The notes beneath the pieces were generated by a model. That model ran no database searches. It was not told the DNA's origin and saw only the letters and a list, made by a program, of their open reading frames with translations. Of a stretch of 64,000 nucleotides of DNA, positions 15,626-24,096 are shown in pieces. Position 1 is the stretch's first letter. Every line of letters begins with the position of its first letter. The translations under genes and the position numbers were made by a program. The stretch spans positions 62,001-126,000 of the forward strand of contig NZ_BMIR01000006.1 of assembly GCF_014642655.1 (NCBI RefSeq). Direction: 5' to 3'. This DNA comes from Pullulanibacillus camelliae (GTDB lineage: Bacteria > Bacillota > Bacilli > Bacillales > Sporolactobacillaceae).

Positions 15626-16384
15626 ATGGATGTCAAAGTTAAGCAGGACGCAAAAGAACCTCTCTTAGACGATGCCGAAGTAAAGGAATTGATTAAGAAA
15701 AGTCAGGAAGGTGACAAGGAGTCACGTGACCTCATTGTTCAAAAAAATATGCGTTTGGTATGGTCTGTTGTCCAACGCTTTATGAATCGTGGCTATGAGG
15801 CAGATGATTTATTCCAAATTGGTTGTATAGGTCTTTTGAAGTCGGTGGATAAATTTGATCTATCTTATGATGTGAAATTTTCCACTTACGCAGTTCCGAT
15901 GATCATTGGCGAAATTCAACGCTTTATTCGCGATGATGGGACGATTAAGGTCAGTCGTTCATTGAAGGAAATGGGAAACAAAGTGCGTAAAAAACGCGAT
16001 GCGCTTTCCAAAAAAATGGGGCGTAATCCCACTGTTAATGAGCTGGCTGACTCACTTGGGATATCTACAGAAGAAGTGATCATGTCTCAAGAAGCCATTC
16101 GCTCGCCGTCATCGATTCACGAAACAGTCTATGAAAATGATGGTGATCCTATTACATTATTGGATCAGATCTCCGATAATGATGAAGGGAAATGGTTTGA
16201 TAAGATTGCCCTTCGAGAGGCGGTTAAACATTTACAGGAACGCGAGCGCCTCATCGTTTATCTCCGATATTTTAAGGATCAAACCCAATCAGAAGTAGCT
16301 GAAAGATTGGGGATATCACAAGTGCAGGTGTCACGACTAGAAAAGAAAATATTGACGGATATTAAGAGTCAGATGGCGGATTAG
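15626..16384 (+). CDS. sigF: RNA polymerase sporulation sigma factor SigF (SpoIIAC)
   Basis: A 252-aa sigma-70 family factor, the first forespore-specific sigma. Region 2 (NMRLVWSVVQRF through DLFQIGCIGLLKSVDKFDLS) recognises and melts the -10; region 3 and region 4 (LRYFKDQTQSEVAERLGISQ) follow. ATG 15620 sits only one base after AGGGAGA, so ATG 15626, which gives the MDVKVK start like the B. subtilis protein, is better. Last gene of the spoIIA operon; its terminator overlaps the stop codon. Confidence 0.96.
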   Translation: MDVKVKQDAKEPLLDDAEVKELIKKSQEGDKESRDLIVQKNMRLVWSVVQRFMNRGYEADDLFQIGCIGLLKSVDKFDLSYDVKFSTYAVPMIIGEIQRFIRDDGTIKVSRSLKEMGNKVRKKRDALSKKMGRNPTVNELADSLGISTEEVIMSQEAIRSPSSIHETVYENDGDPITLLDQISDNDEGKWFDKIALREAVKHLQERERLIVYLRYFKDQTQSEVAERLGISQVQVSRLEKKILTDIKSQMAD

Positions 16385-16402
16385 CCATCTGACCCTTTTT
16401 TT
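16368..16402 (+). terminator. Terminator of the spoIIA operon
   Basis: GTCAGATGGC (16368) and GCCATCTGAC (16384) form a perfect 10-bp stem with a 6-nt loop and a T7 tract. The stem includes the sigF stop codon. Confidence 0.92.
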
Positions 16403-16440
16403 TGAATAATAAGGAAGTATAAAATTTTGGGTGTTAATTC
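16403..16440 (+). repeat. Family A repeat, 5' fragment
   Basis: GGAAGTATAAAATTTTGGG matches the first ~30 bp of family A and starts a few bases after the sigF terminator T-tract. The element is then interrupted by the 21-bp tandem block. Confidence 0.6.
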
Positions 16441-16460
16441 TTAAGGATAAGCTAACGGAA

Positions 16461-17005
16461 TTTGTTCACCGAAGCCTACATCTTTTGTTTCTTTGAGATA
16501 GAATTTGTTATTTTAACTCAGCCTTTTGTTACGCTTATCCTTGGATTCGGAAACATGCCTCGTGGTTTTGCTCTCTATTCGGAAACTTCAAGCTTTATTT
16601 GTTAATTTGGTCGAGGTTTTTGTTAAAAGGAACTAGCCTTTTGTTAAGTTGAAATGCGCTTTTGTTACGCTCACCCTTGGATTCGGAAACATGCCCCGTG
16701 GATTTGTTCTCTATTCGGAAACTTCAAGCTTTATTTGTTAATTTGGTCGAGGTTTTTGTTAAAAGGAACTGGCCTTTTGTTAAGTTGAAATGCGCTTTTG
16801 TTACGCTCACCCCTGGATTCGGAAACGTGCCCCGTGGTTTTGCTCTCTATTTGTTCATTTCGCGCATTATTTGTTATTTGGGCTGAGGCATTTGTTAAGA
16901 TGCCTAGGGCTTTTGTTGCGCTGAAACTGGTATTTGTTCTCTTACGTCTGTCTTTTGCCACGCCCACACCCTGAATTCGGAAGCCTGCCTCGCAGATTTG
17001 TTCAC
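16461..17005 (+). repeat. Degenerate 21-bp tandem repeat block T1 (TTTGTTA-anchored)
   Basis: TTTG(T/C)TA or the variant TTCGGAA recurs with exact 21-bp spacing, for example at 16504, 16525, 16546, 16567; 16598, 16619, 16640, 16661, 16682, 16703; 16734, 16755, 16776, 16797. The phase slips by 11 where CTCTATTCGGAAAC occurs (16578 and 16714). A ~136-bp higher-order unit is duplicated (16578 and 16714). No gene is credible here; minus-strand ORFs simply read the repeat as Asn-Lys every seven residues. Confidence 0.85.
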
Positions 17006-17175
17006 AGAAAAGAAAGTATAAAATTTTGGTCATGAGGACGGTGCGCGATTCCGCTCTAGAACGCTTGCTTTCCTTACAAAAATTTTCTATGCGCTTTTCC
17101 GGTTTTTTCTGTTATTAGCACTTATAGCTTTTCGCTGCGCTTTCTAAGGAAGAAAGTGTGAGTGTTGGCTTTAAA
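17006..17175 (+). repeat. Composite family A plus family C repeat
   Basis: AGAAAGTATAAAATTTTGGT then CATGAGGACGGTGCGCGATT begins family A directly after block T1. It is shortened, passes through CGCTTTTCCGGTTTTTTC and continues into a family C tail (CACTTATAGCTTTTCGCTGC, GAAAGTGTGAGTGTTGGC). The remaining bases to 17308 show nothing I recognise. Confidence 0.7.
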
Positions 17176-17308
17176 TTATTGTCAGTTATGGCTTGTGATG
17201 TCTCCTTCATGTGTGATGGCTTTATGATCACGACATGAGCACCAAGCAAAGCACTTTCTTTATTGGCACCTGGGAATGTAGGTAAGTTATGGATATCACA
17301 TCGGTAAA

Positions 17309-17338
17309 GAATGGTGTTATTCTTTGCAATCCATACTA
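17309..17338 (+). promoter_or_regulatory. Sigma-G promoter of the spoVA operon
   Basis: GAATG at 17309-17313, exactly 18 nt, then CATACTA at 17332-17338 is a full match to the sigma-G consensus GHATR-N18-CATNHTA. It lies 21 bp before the spoVAA start codon. The spoVA operon is sigma-G-controlled in B. subtilis. Confidence 0.78.
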
Positions 17339-17359
17339 TTCAGTAAGGGGGAGATGGTG

Positions 17360-17992
17360 ATGGCATCACAAACACATACGATTTATATTCGACTTCGCCA
17401 CAAGATATCTGGAACAGTTGGTCAAGCGATTAATGTTAAGGAGCTCGCACAAGTGATTGCTCCAAGCGAGATGAAGGAGAGAATCGAAACGACTTGTGTC
17501 CATCGCATTAAACCTGAGGACAATACATTTGTAGTCATCGACGCCATGGATCTTATTAGAGAAATCAATCAGCTTTATCCGACATCGGATATCCAGACAA
17601 TTGGTCCTTCACAAACCATTATTGTCGTAACGATGAAAAAACAAAAATTTAAAAGGGTATTATTTTTGCTCGTTTGGATTCTTTTGTTTATTGGATCGGG
17701 TTTAACAATCATGAATTTTCATGAGGATGTTGCTATGCCTGAGGTACACCGTAAAATTTACACAATGGTAACTGGCAAGGTGAATGATAAGCCTTTGATC
17801 CTGCAGATTCCCTATTCCATTGGCATTGGTATTGGCATGATCCTGTTTTTTAATCACATTTTCAAAAAGCGATTTAATGAGGAGCCGAGTCCCTTAGAAG
17901 TGGAAATGTTTAATTATGAGCAGGATTTGGATCGCTATATCCTTTTCCATGAAAAACAGAAGAGTGAGTCAAAAGAACATGGTAATGAGTAA
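17360..17992 (+). CDS. spoVAA: Stage V sporulation protein AA
   Basis: A 210-aa membrane-associated component of the SpoVA complex that moves Ca-dipicolinate across the forespore inner membrane. The N-terminal soluble half begins ASQTHTIYIRLRHKI and is followed by two hydrophobic segments near residues 105-125 and 145-165. AAGGGGGAG at 17345-17353 favours ATG 17360 over the in-frame ATG 17354 and the farther 17324 start. First gene of a seven-gene operon; its 3' end overlaps spoVAB. Confidence 0.92.
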   Translation: MASQTHTIYIRLRHKISGTVGQAINVKELAQVIAPSEMKERIETTCVHRIKPEDNTFVVIDAMDLIREINQLYPTSDIQTIGPSQTIIVVTMKKQKFKRVLFLLVWILLFIGSGLTIMNFHEDVAMPEVHRKIYTMVTGKVNDKPLILQIPYSIGIGIGMILFFNHIFKKRFNEEPSPLEVEMFNYEQDLDRYILFHEKQKSESKEHGNE

Positions 17993-18401
17993 TATTCTTT
18001 TGATTATCATCGGGCTTTCTGGAGGCTTGTCTGTCGGATGTGGCTTTGTTGCCTTTCTTTCAGTACTTGGTATTATTCCAAGGCTGTCGCAATTGACTAA
18101 AACGCACCAATTTATCAGAGAATATGAATGGAGCGTCGTATTCAGTGTTGTATTTGGAACATGGGTTGGCTTACGCAACATCCATTTTGACTTATCCCAT
18201 TTTTTGCTGATTCCGATCGGTGTTGGAGCAGGACTTTTTGTTGGGCTTTTAGCGGCAGCTTTAACAGAGGTGCTCAATGTCCTGCCAATTTTAGCAAAAA
18301 GAATTGGCATTCATGAGCAAATCTTATTGCTACTGATGGCCATTGTACTGGGCAAGGTGTTTGGTTCCCTTTTTCATTGGTCATTGTTTATCGATAATTA
18401 A
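17979..18401 (+). CDS. spoVAB: Stage V sporulation protein AB
   Basis: A 140-aa integral membrane protein of the SpoVA channel with four hydrophobic segments; the signature GLSVGCGFVAFLSVLGIIPR lies in the first quarter. ATG 17979 (or ATG 17985) overlaps the spoVAA stop by 14 bases, implying coupling. The long in-frame extension back to 17916 has no SD and is unlikely. Confidence 0.92.
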   Translation: MVMSNILLIIIGLSGGLSVGCGFVAFLSVLGIIPRLSQLTKTHQFIREYEWSVVFSVVFGTWVGLRNIHFDLSHFLLIPIGVGAGLFVGLLAAALTEVLNVLPILAKRIGIHEQILLLLMAIVLGKVFGSLFHWSLFIDN

Positions 18402-18431
18402 AAAGTAAAGTGAAGAAATGAGGTGCTTGAT

Positions 18432-18890
18432 ATGGGGTCAATCAATGATCCAAAACAATATAAAAAAAATATTAAAGCTTTTCATCCTAAAACGAATTAC
18501 TTTGTAAGTTGTTTAAAGGCTTTTATAGTCGGTGGATTTATTTGTTTGATTGGAGAATGCATTGAAAAGTTTTATCTTGCGTTTACCGATTTTAATCAAA
18601 ACACTGTTGGCAATCCGACTGTAGCAACGCTGATTCTCATCTCATCGCTTCTCACGGGCTTTGGTGTTTATGATAAGTTCGGGCAGTTTGCAGGGGCAGG
18701 CACCCTCGTTCCAGTTACAGGATTTGCCAATTCTATCACCAGCGCTGCCTTGGAACACAAGAGTGAAGGCGTAGTCCTCGGTATTGCTACAAATTTATTT
18801 AAGCTTGCTGGTGCAGTTATTGTTTTTGGCGTCGTATCTGCAGCGGTCTTTGGCATCATTAGATTGACGATTAATAACTTGCTTGGGTAG
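18432..18890 (+). CDS. spoVAC: Stage V sporulation protein AC
   Basis: A 152-aa polytopic protein. SpoVAC is the mechanosensitive, channel-forming subunit of the dipicolinate transporter. A basic N-terminus (KKNIKAFHPK) precedes four membrane segments, including the glycine-rich FGQFAGAGTLVPVTGFANS typical of SpoVAC/AEb. GAGGTG ends six bases before ATG 18432, so the GTG at 18423 is rejected. Confidence 0.95.
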   Translation: MGSINDPKQYKKNIKAFHPKTNYFVSCLKAFIVGGFICLIGECIEKFYLAFTDFNQNTVGNPTVATLILISSLLTGFGVYDKFGQFAGAGTLVPVTGFANSITSAALEHKSEGVVLGIATNLFKLAGAVIVFGVVSAAVFGIIRLTINNLLG

Positions 18891-18903
18891 GAGGGTGCAA
18901 AGC

Positions 18904-19914
18904 ATGAAATTAGGCAAGCAGTCATGGCGATTTTCCAATGCTGTTTATTTAGCATCAACAGGTACAACAGCAGGTCCTCTTGAAAAACAAGGGCCTATCG
19001 GCACGGAGATCGATAAAACTTACGATAAATTACATTGTGGTGAAAAAAACTGGGAAGCTGCCGAACGGACGCTGATGAGAGAAGCTGTTGATATTTGCTT
19101 AAAAAATGTCAATAAAAAACCTGAGGATGTGGATTTTTTTATGGCAGGTGATTTATTGAATCAAGTCGTTACGGCAAATAGCATTGCAAAGGAACATCAA
19201 ATCCCTCATTTAGGAATGTTTGGCGCCTGTTCAACATCCATGCAAACCTTAGCGTTAGCAGCACAATTTGTTGATAGTGGCTTTGCCGACTCTGTATTAA
19301 CTGCGGTGAGCAGCCATAATGCGACAGCAGAACGGCAATTTCGTTACCCTACAGAATATGGTGGCCCCAGGCCGAAAACAGCTACTTTTACTGTTACGGG
19401 TGCGGGAGCCTCTTTAGTCAGTAAGAAGGAGAGTCCGATTCGGATTACAGAAGCAACGGTGGGGCGCGTGATAGATTGGGGGATTAAGGATGTAAATGAT
19501 ATGGGTTCAGCAATGGCTCCAGCTGCGGCTGACACCATTACCCATCACCTTGAAGACACAGGAAGAGAACCAAGTGATTATGACATGATTTTGACAGGAG
19601 ATCTATCCAGCGTCGGCAGTCCGATTTTACGTGAGATCATGTGGGACAGAGGCATTGATATTAACGGTGTGCATCAAGACTGTGGTTTGATGATATATAG
19701 CCCGAACCAACCCGTGTTTGCGGGAGGAAGCGGTGCAGCGTGCTCTGCCGTTGTAACGTACAGTTACGTTGCAAATCAATTAAAACGAGGAAAGCTTAAA
19801 CGCGTGTTGGTTGTCGCGACAGGTTGTTTACATAACCCGATTATCATCCAACAAAAAGAATCGATTCCTTGTATCGCTCATGCTGTAGTCCTAGAATCGA
19901 TAGGAGGCGAATGA
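18904..19914 (+). CDS. spoVAD: Stage V sporulation protein AD
   Basis: A 336-aa soluble thiolase-like protein that binds dipicolinic acid for uptake into the forespore. It starts at ATG 18904 behind TAGGAGGGTG with the canonical [10 protein letters not shown]. The degenerate thiolase core is visible as [15 protein letters not shown], with a Cys in the normal nucleophile area near residue 107. Its stop is directly followed by spoVAEb. Confidence 0.96.
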   Translation: MKLGKQSWRFSNAVYLASTGTTAGPLEKQGPIGTEIDKTYDKLHCGEKNWEAAERTLMREAVDICLKNVNKKPEDVDFFMAGDLLNQVVTANSIAKEHQIPHLGMFGACSTSMQTLALAAQFVDSGFADSVLTAVSSHNATAERQFRYPTEYGGPRPKTATFTVTGAGASLVSKKESPIRITEATVGRVIDWGIKDVNDMGSAMAPAAADTITHHLEDTGREPSDYDMILTGDLSSVGSPILREIMWDRGIDINGVHQDCGLMIYSPNQPVFAGGSGAACSAVVTYSYVANQLKRGKLKRVLVVATGCLHNPIIIQQKESIPCIAHAVVLESIGGE

Positions 19915-19915
19915 A

Positions 19916-20266
19916 ATGGAATTTCTATGGGCATTTGTTATTGGCGGGCTCATATGTGTCATTGGCCAACTCATGTTGGATCTGTTTAAATTAACCCCCG
20001 CTCATGTCATCGTTTCACTTGTTGTCATAGGTGCTTTCTTAGATTCCTTTGGCCTTTATGATAAATTGATCAAATTTGCTGGTGCGGGAGCCACTGTCCC
20101 CATTACCAGCTTTGGACATTCTTTATTACACGGAGCAATGGCAGAGGCTAACCAACATGGCTATATTGGTCTCGCGATGGGAACTTTTACATTAACTTCT
20201 GCGGGGATCACCTCTGCTATTTTATTTGGTTTTATCGTCGCGTTAATTTTTAAACCGAAAGGATGA
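19916..20266 (+). CDS. spoVAEB: Stage V sporulation protein AE, membrane form (SpoVAEb)
   Basis: A 116-aa polytopic protein closely related to SpoVAC: four membrane segments and the shared motif [20 protein letters not shown] 19916 follows AGGAGGCG, which lies inside the 3' end of spoVAD. With SpoVAC it forms the membrane pore of the dipicolinate transporter. Confidence 0.94.
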   Translation: MEFLWAFVIGGLICVIGQLMLDLFKLTPAHVIVSLVVIGAFLDSFGLYDKLIKFAGAGATVPITSFGHSLLHGAMAEANQHGYIGLAMGTFTLTSAGITSAILFGFIVALIFKPKG

Positions 20267-20271
20267 TCCCA

Positions 20272-20856
20272 GTGGTTCGTCATGTCATTCTCGTCACCGA
20301 TGGCGATAAATATGCATGCGAGGCTGTTGAACAAGCAGCTAAAGATTTGGGCTATCGCTGCATTTCACGCTCGGCTGGCAATCCCACTCCATTAACTGGA
20401 GAAGAGCTTGTGACCTTAATCAAGCAAACCCCTCATGATCCAGTGGTGGTAATGTTCGATGATTGTGGCTTCAATGGAAAGGGGCCAGGAGAGCAGGCGA
20501 TGGAATATGTTACACATCATCCTGACATTATCCCGTTAGGTGCTGTCGCTGTGGCTTCTCATAGTAGCTATCAAGAGTGGACGAGAGTAGATGTGAGTGT
20601 TGATCAAAATGGGGAGCTAACGCCTTACGGGGTAGATAAAAATGGCGTACCAGATTTAGAAATCGGACGCATTGCAGGTGATACGGTCTATATATTAGAT
20701 CGTTTACACCTTCCCCTGATCGTTGGCGTTGGAGATATCGGTAAAATGTATGGCGTTGATGCAGCGAGCCAAGGCTCACCAATCACCAAAGCAGCCATCC
20801 AGCTGATTTTGGAAAGGAGTGGTTTTAGTGGTCCAAAAAACGGATCAGAAGAATGA
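20272..20856 (+). CDS. spoVAEA: Stage V sporulation protein AE, soluble form (SpoVAEa)
   Basis: A 194-aa soluble protein, beginning VVRHVILVTDGDKYACEA, with a DDCGFNGKGPGEQA motif and VGVGDIGKM near the C-terminus, all typical of the SpoVAEa family. The frame also has ATG 20263, overlapping the previous stop, but AAAGGATGATC places GTG 20272 at good spacing. Its biochemical role in the SpoVA complex is not settled. Confidence 0.9.
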   Translation: MVRHVILVTDGDKYACEAVEQAAKDLGYRCISRSAGNPTPLTGEELVTLIKQTPHDPVVVMFDDCGFNGKGPGEQAMEYVTHHPDIIPLGAVAVASHSSYQEWTRVDVSVDQNGELTPYGVDKNGVPDLEIGRIAGDTVYILDRLHLPLIVGVGDIGKMYGVDAASQGSPITKAAIQLILERSGFSGPKNGSEE

Positions 20857-22318
20857 TGAACAGATCAAAAAGAGATTAAAGGATAATAAAAGCTACTTAG
20901 AGGAACGCATTGGCATTGGCACGAGCTTTGATGTCGGCATTCGTGAGATGAAGATTCTCGGACAAGAAATCGGTGTCGCTTATTGTAATTCCTTGGTCGA
21001 TACATTAAGTGTCATTGAGCTCCTCCGAGAATTATTGCGTCTTGTTAACCTTCATAAATCAGGAATCGATATTAAAGAGGCGATTAAAAATCATCTCGCG
21101 CATGAACAAGTAAAAGAAATTAAGACGTTAGATGAAGCGGTTGATAACATGCTTTCGGGATTGATTGTCATCTTTATTGATGGACAGCCGATTGGTCTTG
21201 TTATCGACACGCGCCATTATCCTGGGCGGCAGCCGGAAGAACCTGATATTGAGCGCGTGGTTAGAGGGTCAAAGGATGGCTTTACCGAAAATATTATCGA
21301 AAATGTCGGATTGATTCGCCGGAGAATTCGTGATGAGCGTTTTCGTTCGGAGATGTTAAGAGTAGGAGAGCGTTCCAAAACAGATGTTTCTTTAGTCTAT
21401 TTAAAAGACACCGCGAACCCTGGTTTAATCAAAGCATTGAAAAAGGAAATTAATAAAATTGAAGTGGATGGCATTCCGATGGCAGATAAAAGCCTGGAGG
21501 AATTCATTGTTAAACAAGGATTTAATCCTTATCCACTTGTCCGCTATACGGAACGACCAGATGTTGCAGCAGCACATATCCTTGAAGGACATGTACTAAT
21601 GGTTTGTGATACCTCTCCCAGTATTGTTATTTTCCCAACGACGTTCTTTCATCATGTCCAACATGCCGAAGAATATCGGCAAACACCTGTAGTGGGCGGG
21701 TTTTTACGCTGGAGCCGTTTCATTGCTATTTTACTCTCGATATTTTTAGTTCCCTTATGGTTAGTTTTAGTTATGAATACAGACATTCTTCCCAATTGGT
21801 TAGAATTTCTCGGACCACACAATAATAAGTACCATTTACCTATTATTATGCAGATTCTGATGGCGGAAGTAGGGATTGAAATTATACGCATGGCGGCTGT
21901 GCATACGCCCACTTCTTTATCGACAGCGCTCGGCTTGATTGCGGCAGTGTTAATTGGCCAAATTGCTGTACAAGTTGGTGTGTTCATCCCAGAGGTCATC
22001 CTATATACCTCTATTTCTGCCATCGGTGCCTTTGCGACACCCAGCTATGAGCTGAGTGAAGCCAATAAGATTATTCGAATTGTTTTAATTATATTGGTTG
22101 GCATATTTGGCGTGCCTGGGTTCATGGTTGGCATGACGCTCTTGATTGTGTATTTGGCACGAGTGAAAAATTTAAACACCCCATTTCTCTGGCCTTTTAT
22201 TCCATTCAATCCCAAGGGCATGTTTAATGTCCTAATACGCACATCCATCCCCTTCTCGACGGTACGTCCAAGCATTGTTAAGCCAATGAACCGCACGAGA
22301 CAACCGAATCCTAAATAA
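20828..22318 (+). CDS. spoVAF: Stage V sporulation protein AF
   Basis: A 496-aa GerA-A-subunit-like membrane protein. A soluble N-terminal domain of about 290 residues is followed by about five membrane segments (from FIAILLSIFLVPLWLVLV onward). SpoVAF works with FigP as an ion channel that amplifies germination in B. subtilis. GTG 20828 lies eight bases after GGAAAGGAG and overlaps spoVAEa by 29 bases. It is the last gene of the spoVA operon; lysA follows, as in B. subtilis. Confidence 0.94.
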   Translation: MVQKTDQKNDEQIKKRLKDNKSYLEERIGIGTSFDVGIREMKILGQEIGVAYCNSLVDTLSVIELLRELLRLVNLHKSGIDIKEAIKNHLAHEQVKEIKTLDEAVDNMLSGLIVIFIDGQPIGLVIDTRHYPGRQPEEPDIERVVRGSKDGFTENIIENVGLIRRRIRDERFRSEMLRVGERSKTDVSLVYLKDTANPGLIKALKKEINKIEVDGIPMADKSLEEFIVKQGFNPYPLVRYTERPDVAAAHILEGHVLMVCDTSPSIVIFPTTFFHHVQHAEEYRQTPVVGGFLRWSRFIAILLSIFLVPLWLVLVMNTDILPNWLEFLGPHNNKYHLPIIMQILMAEVGIEIIRMAAVHTPTSLSTALGLIAAVLIGQIAVQVGVFIPEVILYTSISAIGAFATPSYELSEANKIIRIVLIILVGIFGVPGFMVGMTLLIVYLARVKNLNTPFLWPFIPFNPKGMFNVLIRTSIPFSTVRPSIVKPMNRTRQPNPK

Positions 22319-22338
22319 ACGAACTGCTTTTAAAATAG

Positions 22339-22367
22339 TTTACAACTCTTTATTTCATTGGTACAAT
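22339..22367 (+). promoter_or_regulatory. Sigma-A-type promoter between spoVAF and lysA
   Basis: TTTACA at 22339, 17 nt, then TACAAT at 22362 is a good vegetative promoter. It lies upstream of the hairpin at 22405, so the hairpin could act as an attenuator of lysA. A second possible start signal, the extended -10 TTGGTATAAA, is at 22448-22457 after the hairpin. Confidence 0.45.
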
Positions 22368-22404
22368 AAATCATAATTTTATTTCTTGAGAAAAAAGGAA
22401 GTAG

Positions 22405-22440
22405 AAAGGCTTATGTCCTCTGAGGTTATAAGCCTTTTTC
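22405..22440 (+). terminator. Terminator-like hairpin upstream of lysA
   Basis: AAAGGCTTAT and ATAAGCCTTT form a 10-bp stem with a 13-nt loop and T-tract. It probably ends the spoVA operon; it is also downstream of the promoter-like sequence at 22339. Confidence 0.75.
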
Positions 22441-22536
22441 ATCTTACTTGGTATAAAAGTTTAGGGGCGTTTGCCACATGACGAACGCCAGGGTTTAATG
22501 AAGTCCGACTTTAAGGGTTAGGAGTAGAGAGAAGCC

Positions 22537-23847
22537 ATGCGTGGAACACAGACAATTAATGAAAACAATCATCTCGTCATTGGCGGGGTAGATACAACGG
22601 AACTCGCAAAAAAATATGGAACCCCTTTATATGTTTATGATGTTGCGGATATTCGGAAGCGAAGTCTTGCCTTTAAAGAAGCATTCCGCCCCTATCCAGT
22701 GGCGTTTAAAGTCGCTTATGCAAGTAAAGCCTTTTCATCCGTAGCTATGGTACAATTAGCGGAAGAGCTTGGTCTTGCTTTAGATGTCGTATCTGGAGGA
22801 GAGTTATACACGGCGCTTGTTGCGGGCTATGATCCCAAAAATATTCATTTTCATGGGAATAACAAATCTGAAGATGAATTATTGCTTGCTATTGATAAAA
22901 AGATCGGAGCCATTATTGTTGACAATTTTATAGAATTACAAATGGTAAAGACATTGGCAGAGGCACGCAATCAAACGGTCTGTATCATGTTGCGCATGAC
23001 TCCAGGGGTTGAAGCGCATACACACGAGTATATTATGACAGGCCAAGAAGATTCGAAATTCGGGTTTGATTTAATGAATGGTGAAGTAAAAGAAGCGATT
23101 AAGTATGCGTTAAATGCGCCATCACTTAAGCTTACAGGTGTCCATAGTCATATCGGTTCGCAAATCTTTGAAGCTGAGGGCTTTACACATGCTGTAAAGA
23201 GGATTGTTGAGCACATGGCTGCTTGGAAGGACGAACTCGGTTTTGAACCGGAAATTTTAAATATTGGAGGTGGGTTTGGAATTTCTTATACGAAAAAAGA
23301 TCAGCCCATTTCCATTTCTGCCTTTATCGGTTCTATTGTTGAAACCATTATGGCGGAATGTTCAGCTAACCAACTTGAGGTACCAGAGATATGGATTGAA
23401 CCAGGGCGCTCTATTGTGGGAGAAGCAGGGACAACGTTATACAGTGTAGGTACACACAAGAGCATTCCAAATATTCGTAAGTATATTTCTGTAGATGGTG
23501 GGATGAGCGATAATTTGCGTCCGGCATTATATCAAGCGGAGTATGAGGCGCTTTTAGCTAATCGTGCTTCTGATGCTTCCGAAGAGCAGGTAGCGATCGC
23601 TGGTAAGTGCTGTGAATCAGGGGATATCTTAATCCAAGACATCGCGTTGCCGACAGCCCAAGCAGGAGATATTCTTGCGGTTTTTTGTACAGGAGCCTAT
23701 GGGTATTCGATGGCAAATAATTATAATCGTTTGCCAAGGCCTGCTGTTGTTTTTGTTGAGGAAGGGCAAGAACAGCTCGTGATCAAACGAGAAACTTATG
23801 AGGATTTGTTACAGTATGATCTTGCTTTTCAGACGACGGTAAAGTAA
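22537..23847 (+). CDS. lysA: Diaminopimelate decarboxylase
   Basis: A 436-aa PLP enzyme that converts meso-diaminopimelate to L-lysine, the last step of lysine synthesis. The PLP lysine is Lys64 in VAYASKAF. The HIGSQIF motif and the glycine-rich LNIGGGFG phosphate loop follow, and the C-terminal barrel has CCESGDIL, whose Cys is typical of DAPDC. It starts with ATG 22537 with an SD-like TTAGGAG somewhat distant. Full family length. Confidence 0.96.
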   Translation: MRGTQTINENNHLVIGGVDTTELAKKYGTPLYVYDVADIRKRSLAFKEAFRPYPVAFKVAYASKAFSSVAMVQLAEELGLALDVVSGGELYTALVAGYDPKNIHFHGNNKSEDELLLAIDKKIGAIIVDNFIELQMVKTLAEARNQTVCIMLRMTPGVEAHTHEYIMTGQEDSKFGFDLMNGEVKEAIKYALNAPSLKLTGVHSHIGSQIFEAEGFTHAVKRIVEHMAAWKDELGFEPEILNIGGGFGISYTKKDQPISISAFIGSIVETIMAECSANQLEVPEIWIEPGRSIVGEAGTTLYSVGTHKSIPNIRKYISVDGGMSDNLRPALYQAEYEALLANRASDASEEQVAIAGKCCESGDILIQDIALPTAQAGDILAVFCTGAYGYSMANNYNRLPRPAVVFVEEGQEQLVIKRETYEDLLQYDLAFQTTVK

Positions 23848-23915
23848 GAGTATAGGCGATTCCTTATATTTACATTTGACTCTTTTCTTTTGATGCGGTA
23901 TTTTGAATAGTGTTG

Positions 23916-23944
23916 TGCACAGCTTGAGAAAAAAAGGGTATAAT
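23916..23944 (+). promoter_or_regulatory. Possible sigma-A promoter of ribT
   Basis: TGCACA at 23916, 17 nt, then TATAAT at 23939. The -10 is perfect and the -35 has two mismatches to TTGACA. It lies in the otherwise feature-poor 249-bp gap between lysA and ribT. Confidence 0.42.
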
Positions 23945-24096
23945 AATGGTAATAGAGAGATAAGATGTTTTAATAATCTTGAAGTTTTACTGGTTTATGG
24001 AAGATTTCCTTGCTTCTTGTTCTTTATGTAGGTATAAAGGCGGGTAAAATTAGAAAAACTAAGAAGTAACAAGCCAGATGATTAAGGAGTTTAATA

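Noticed and set aside
16731-17033. Minus-strand ORF of 100 aa over block T1 (and the similar one at 28078-28314)
   Set aside because: The translation is only the 21-bp repeat read as Asn-Lys every seven residues; there is no SD, no family pattern, and the anchors vary without regard to codon position.
22319-22536. Lysine riboswitch before lysA
   Set aside because: The leader is too short after the hairpin and the expression platform order is wrong; no L-box core was recognised.
23848-24096. FMN riboswitch before ribT
   Set aside because: None of the conserved RFN-element core strings is visible.
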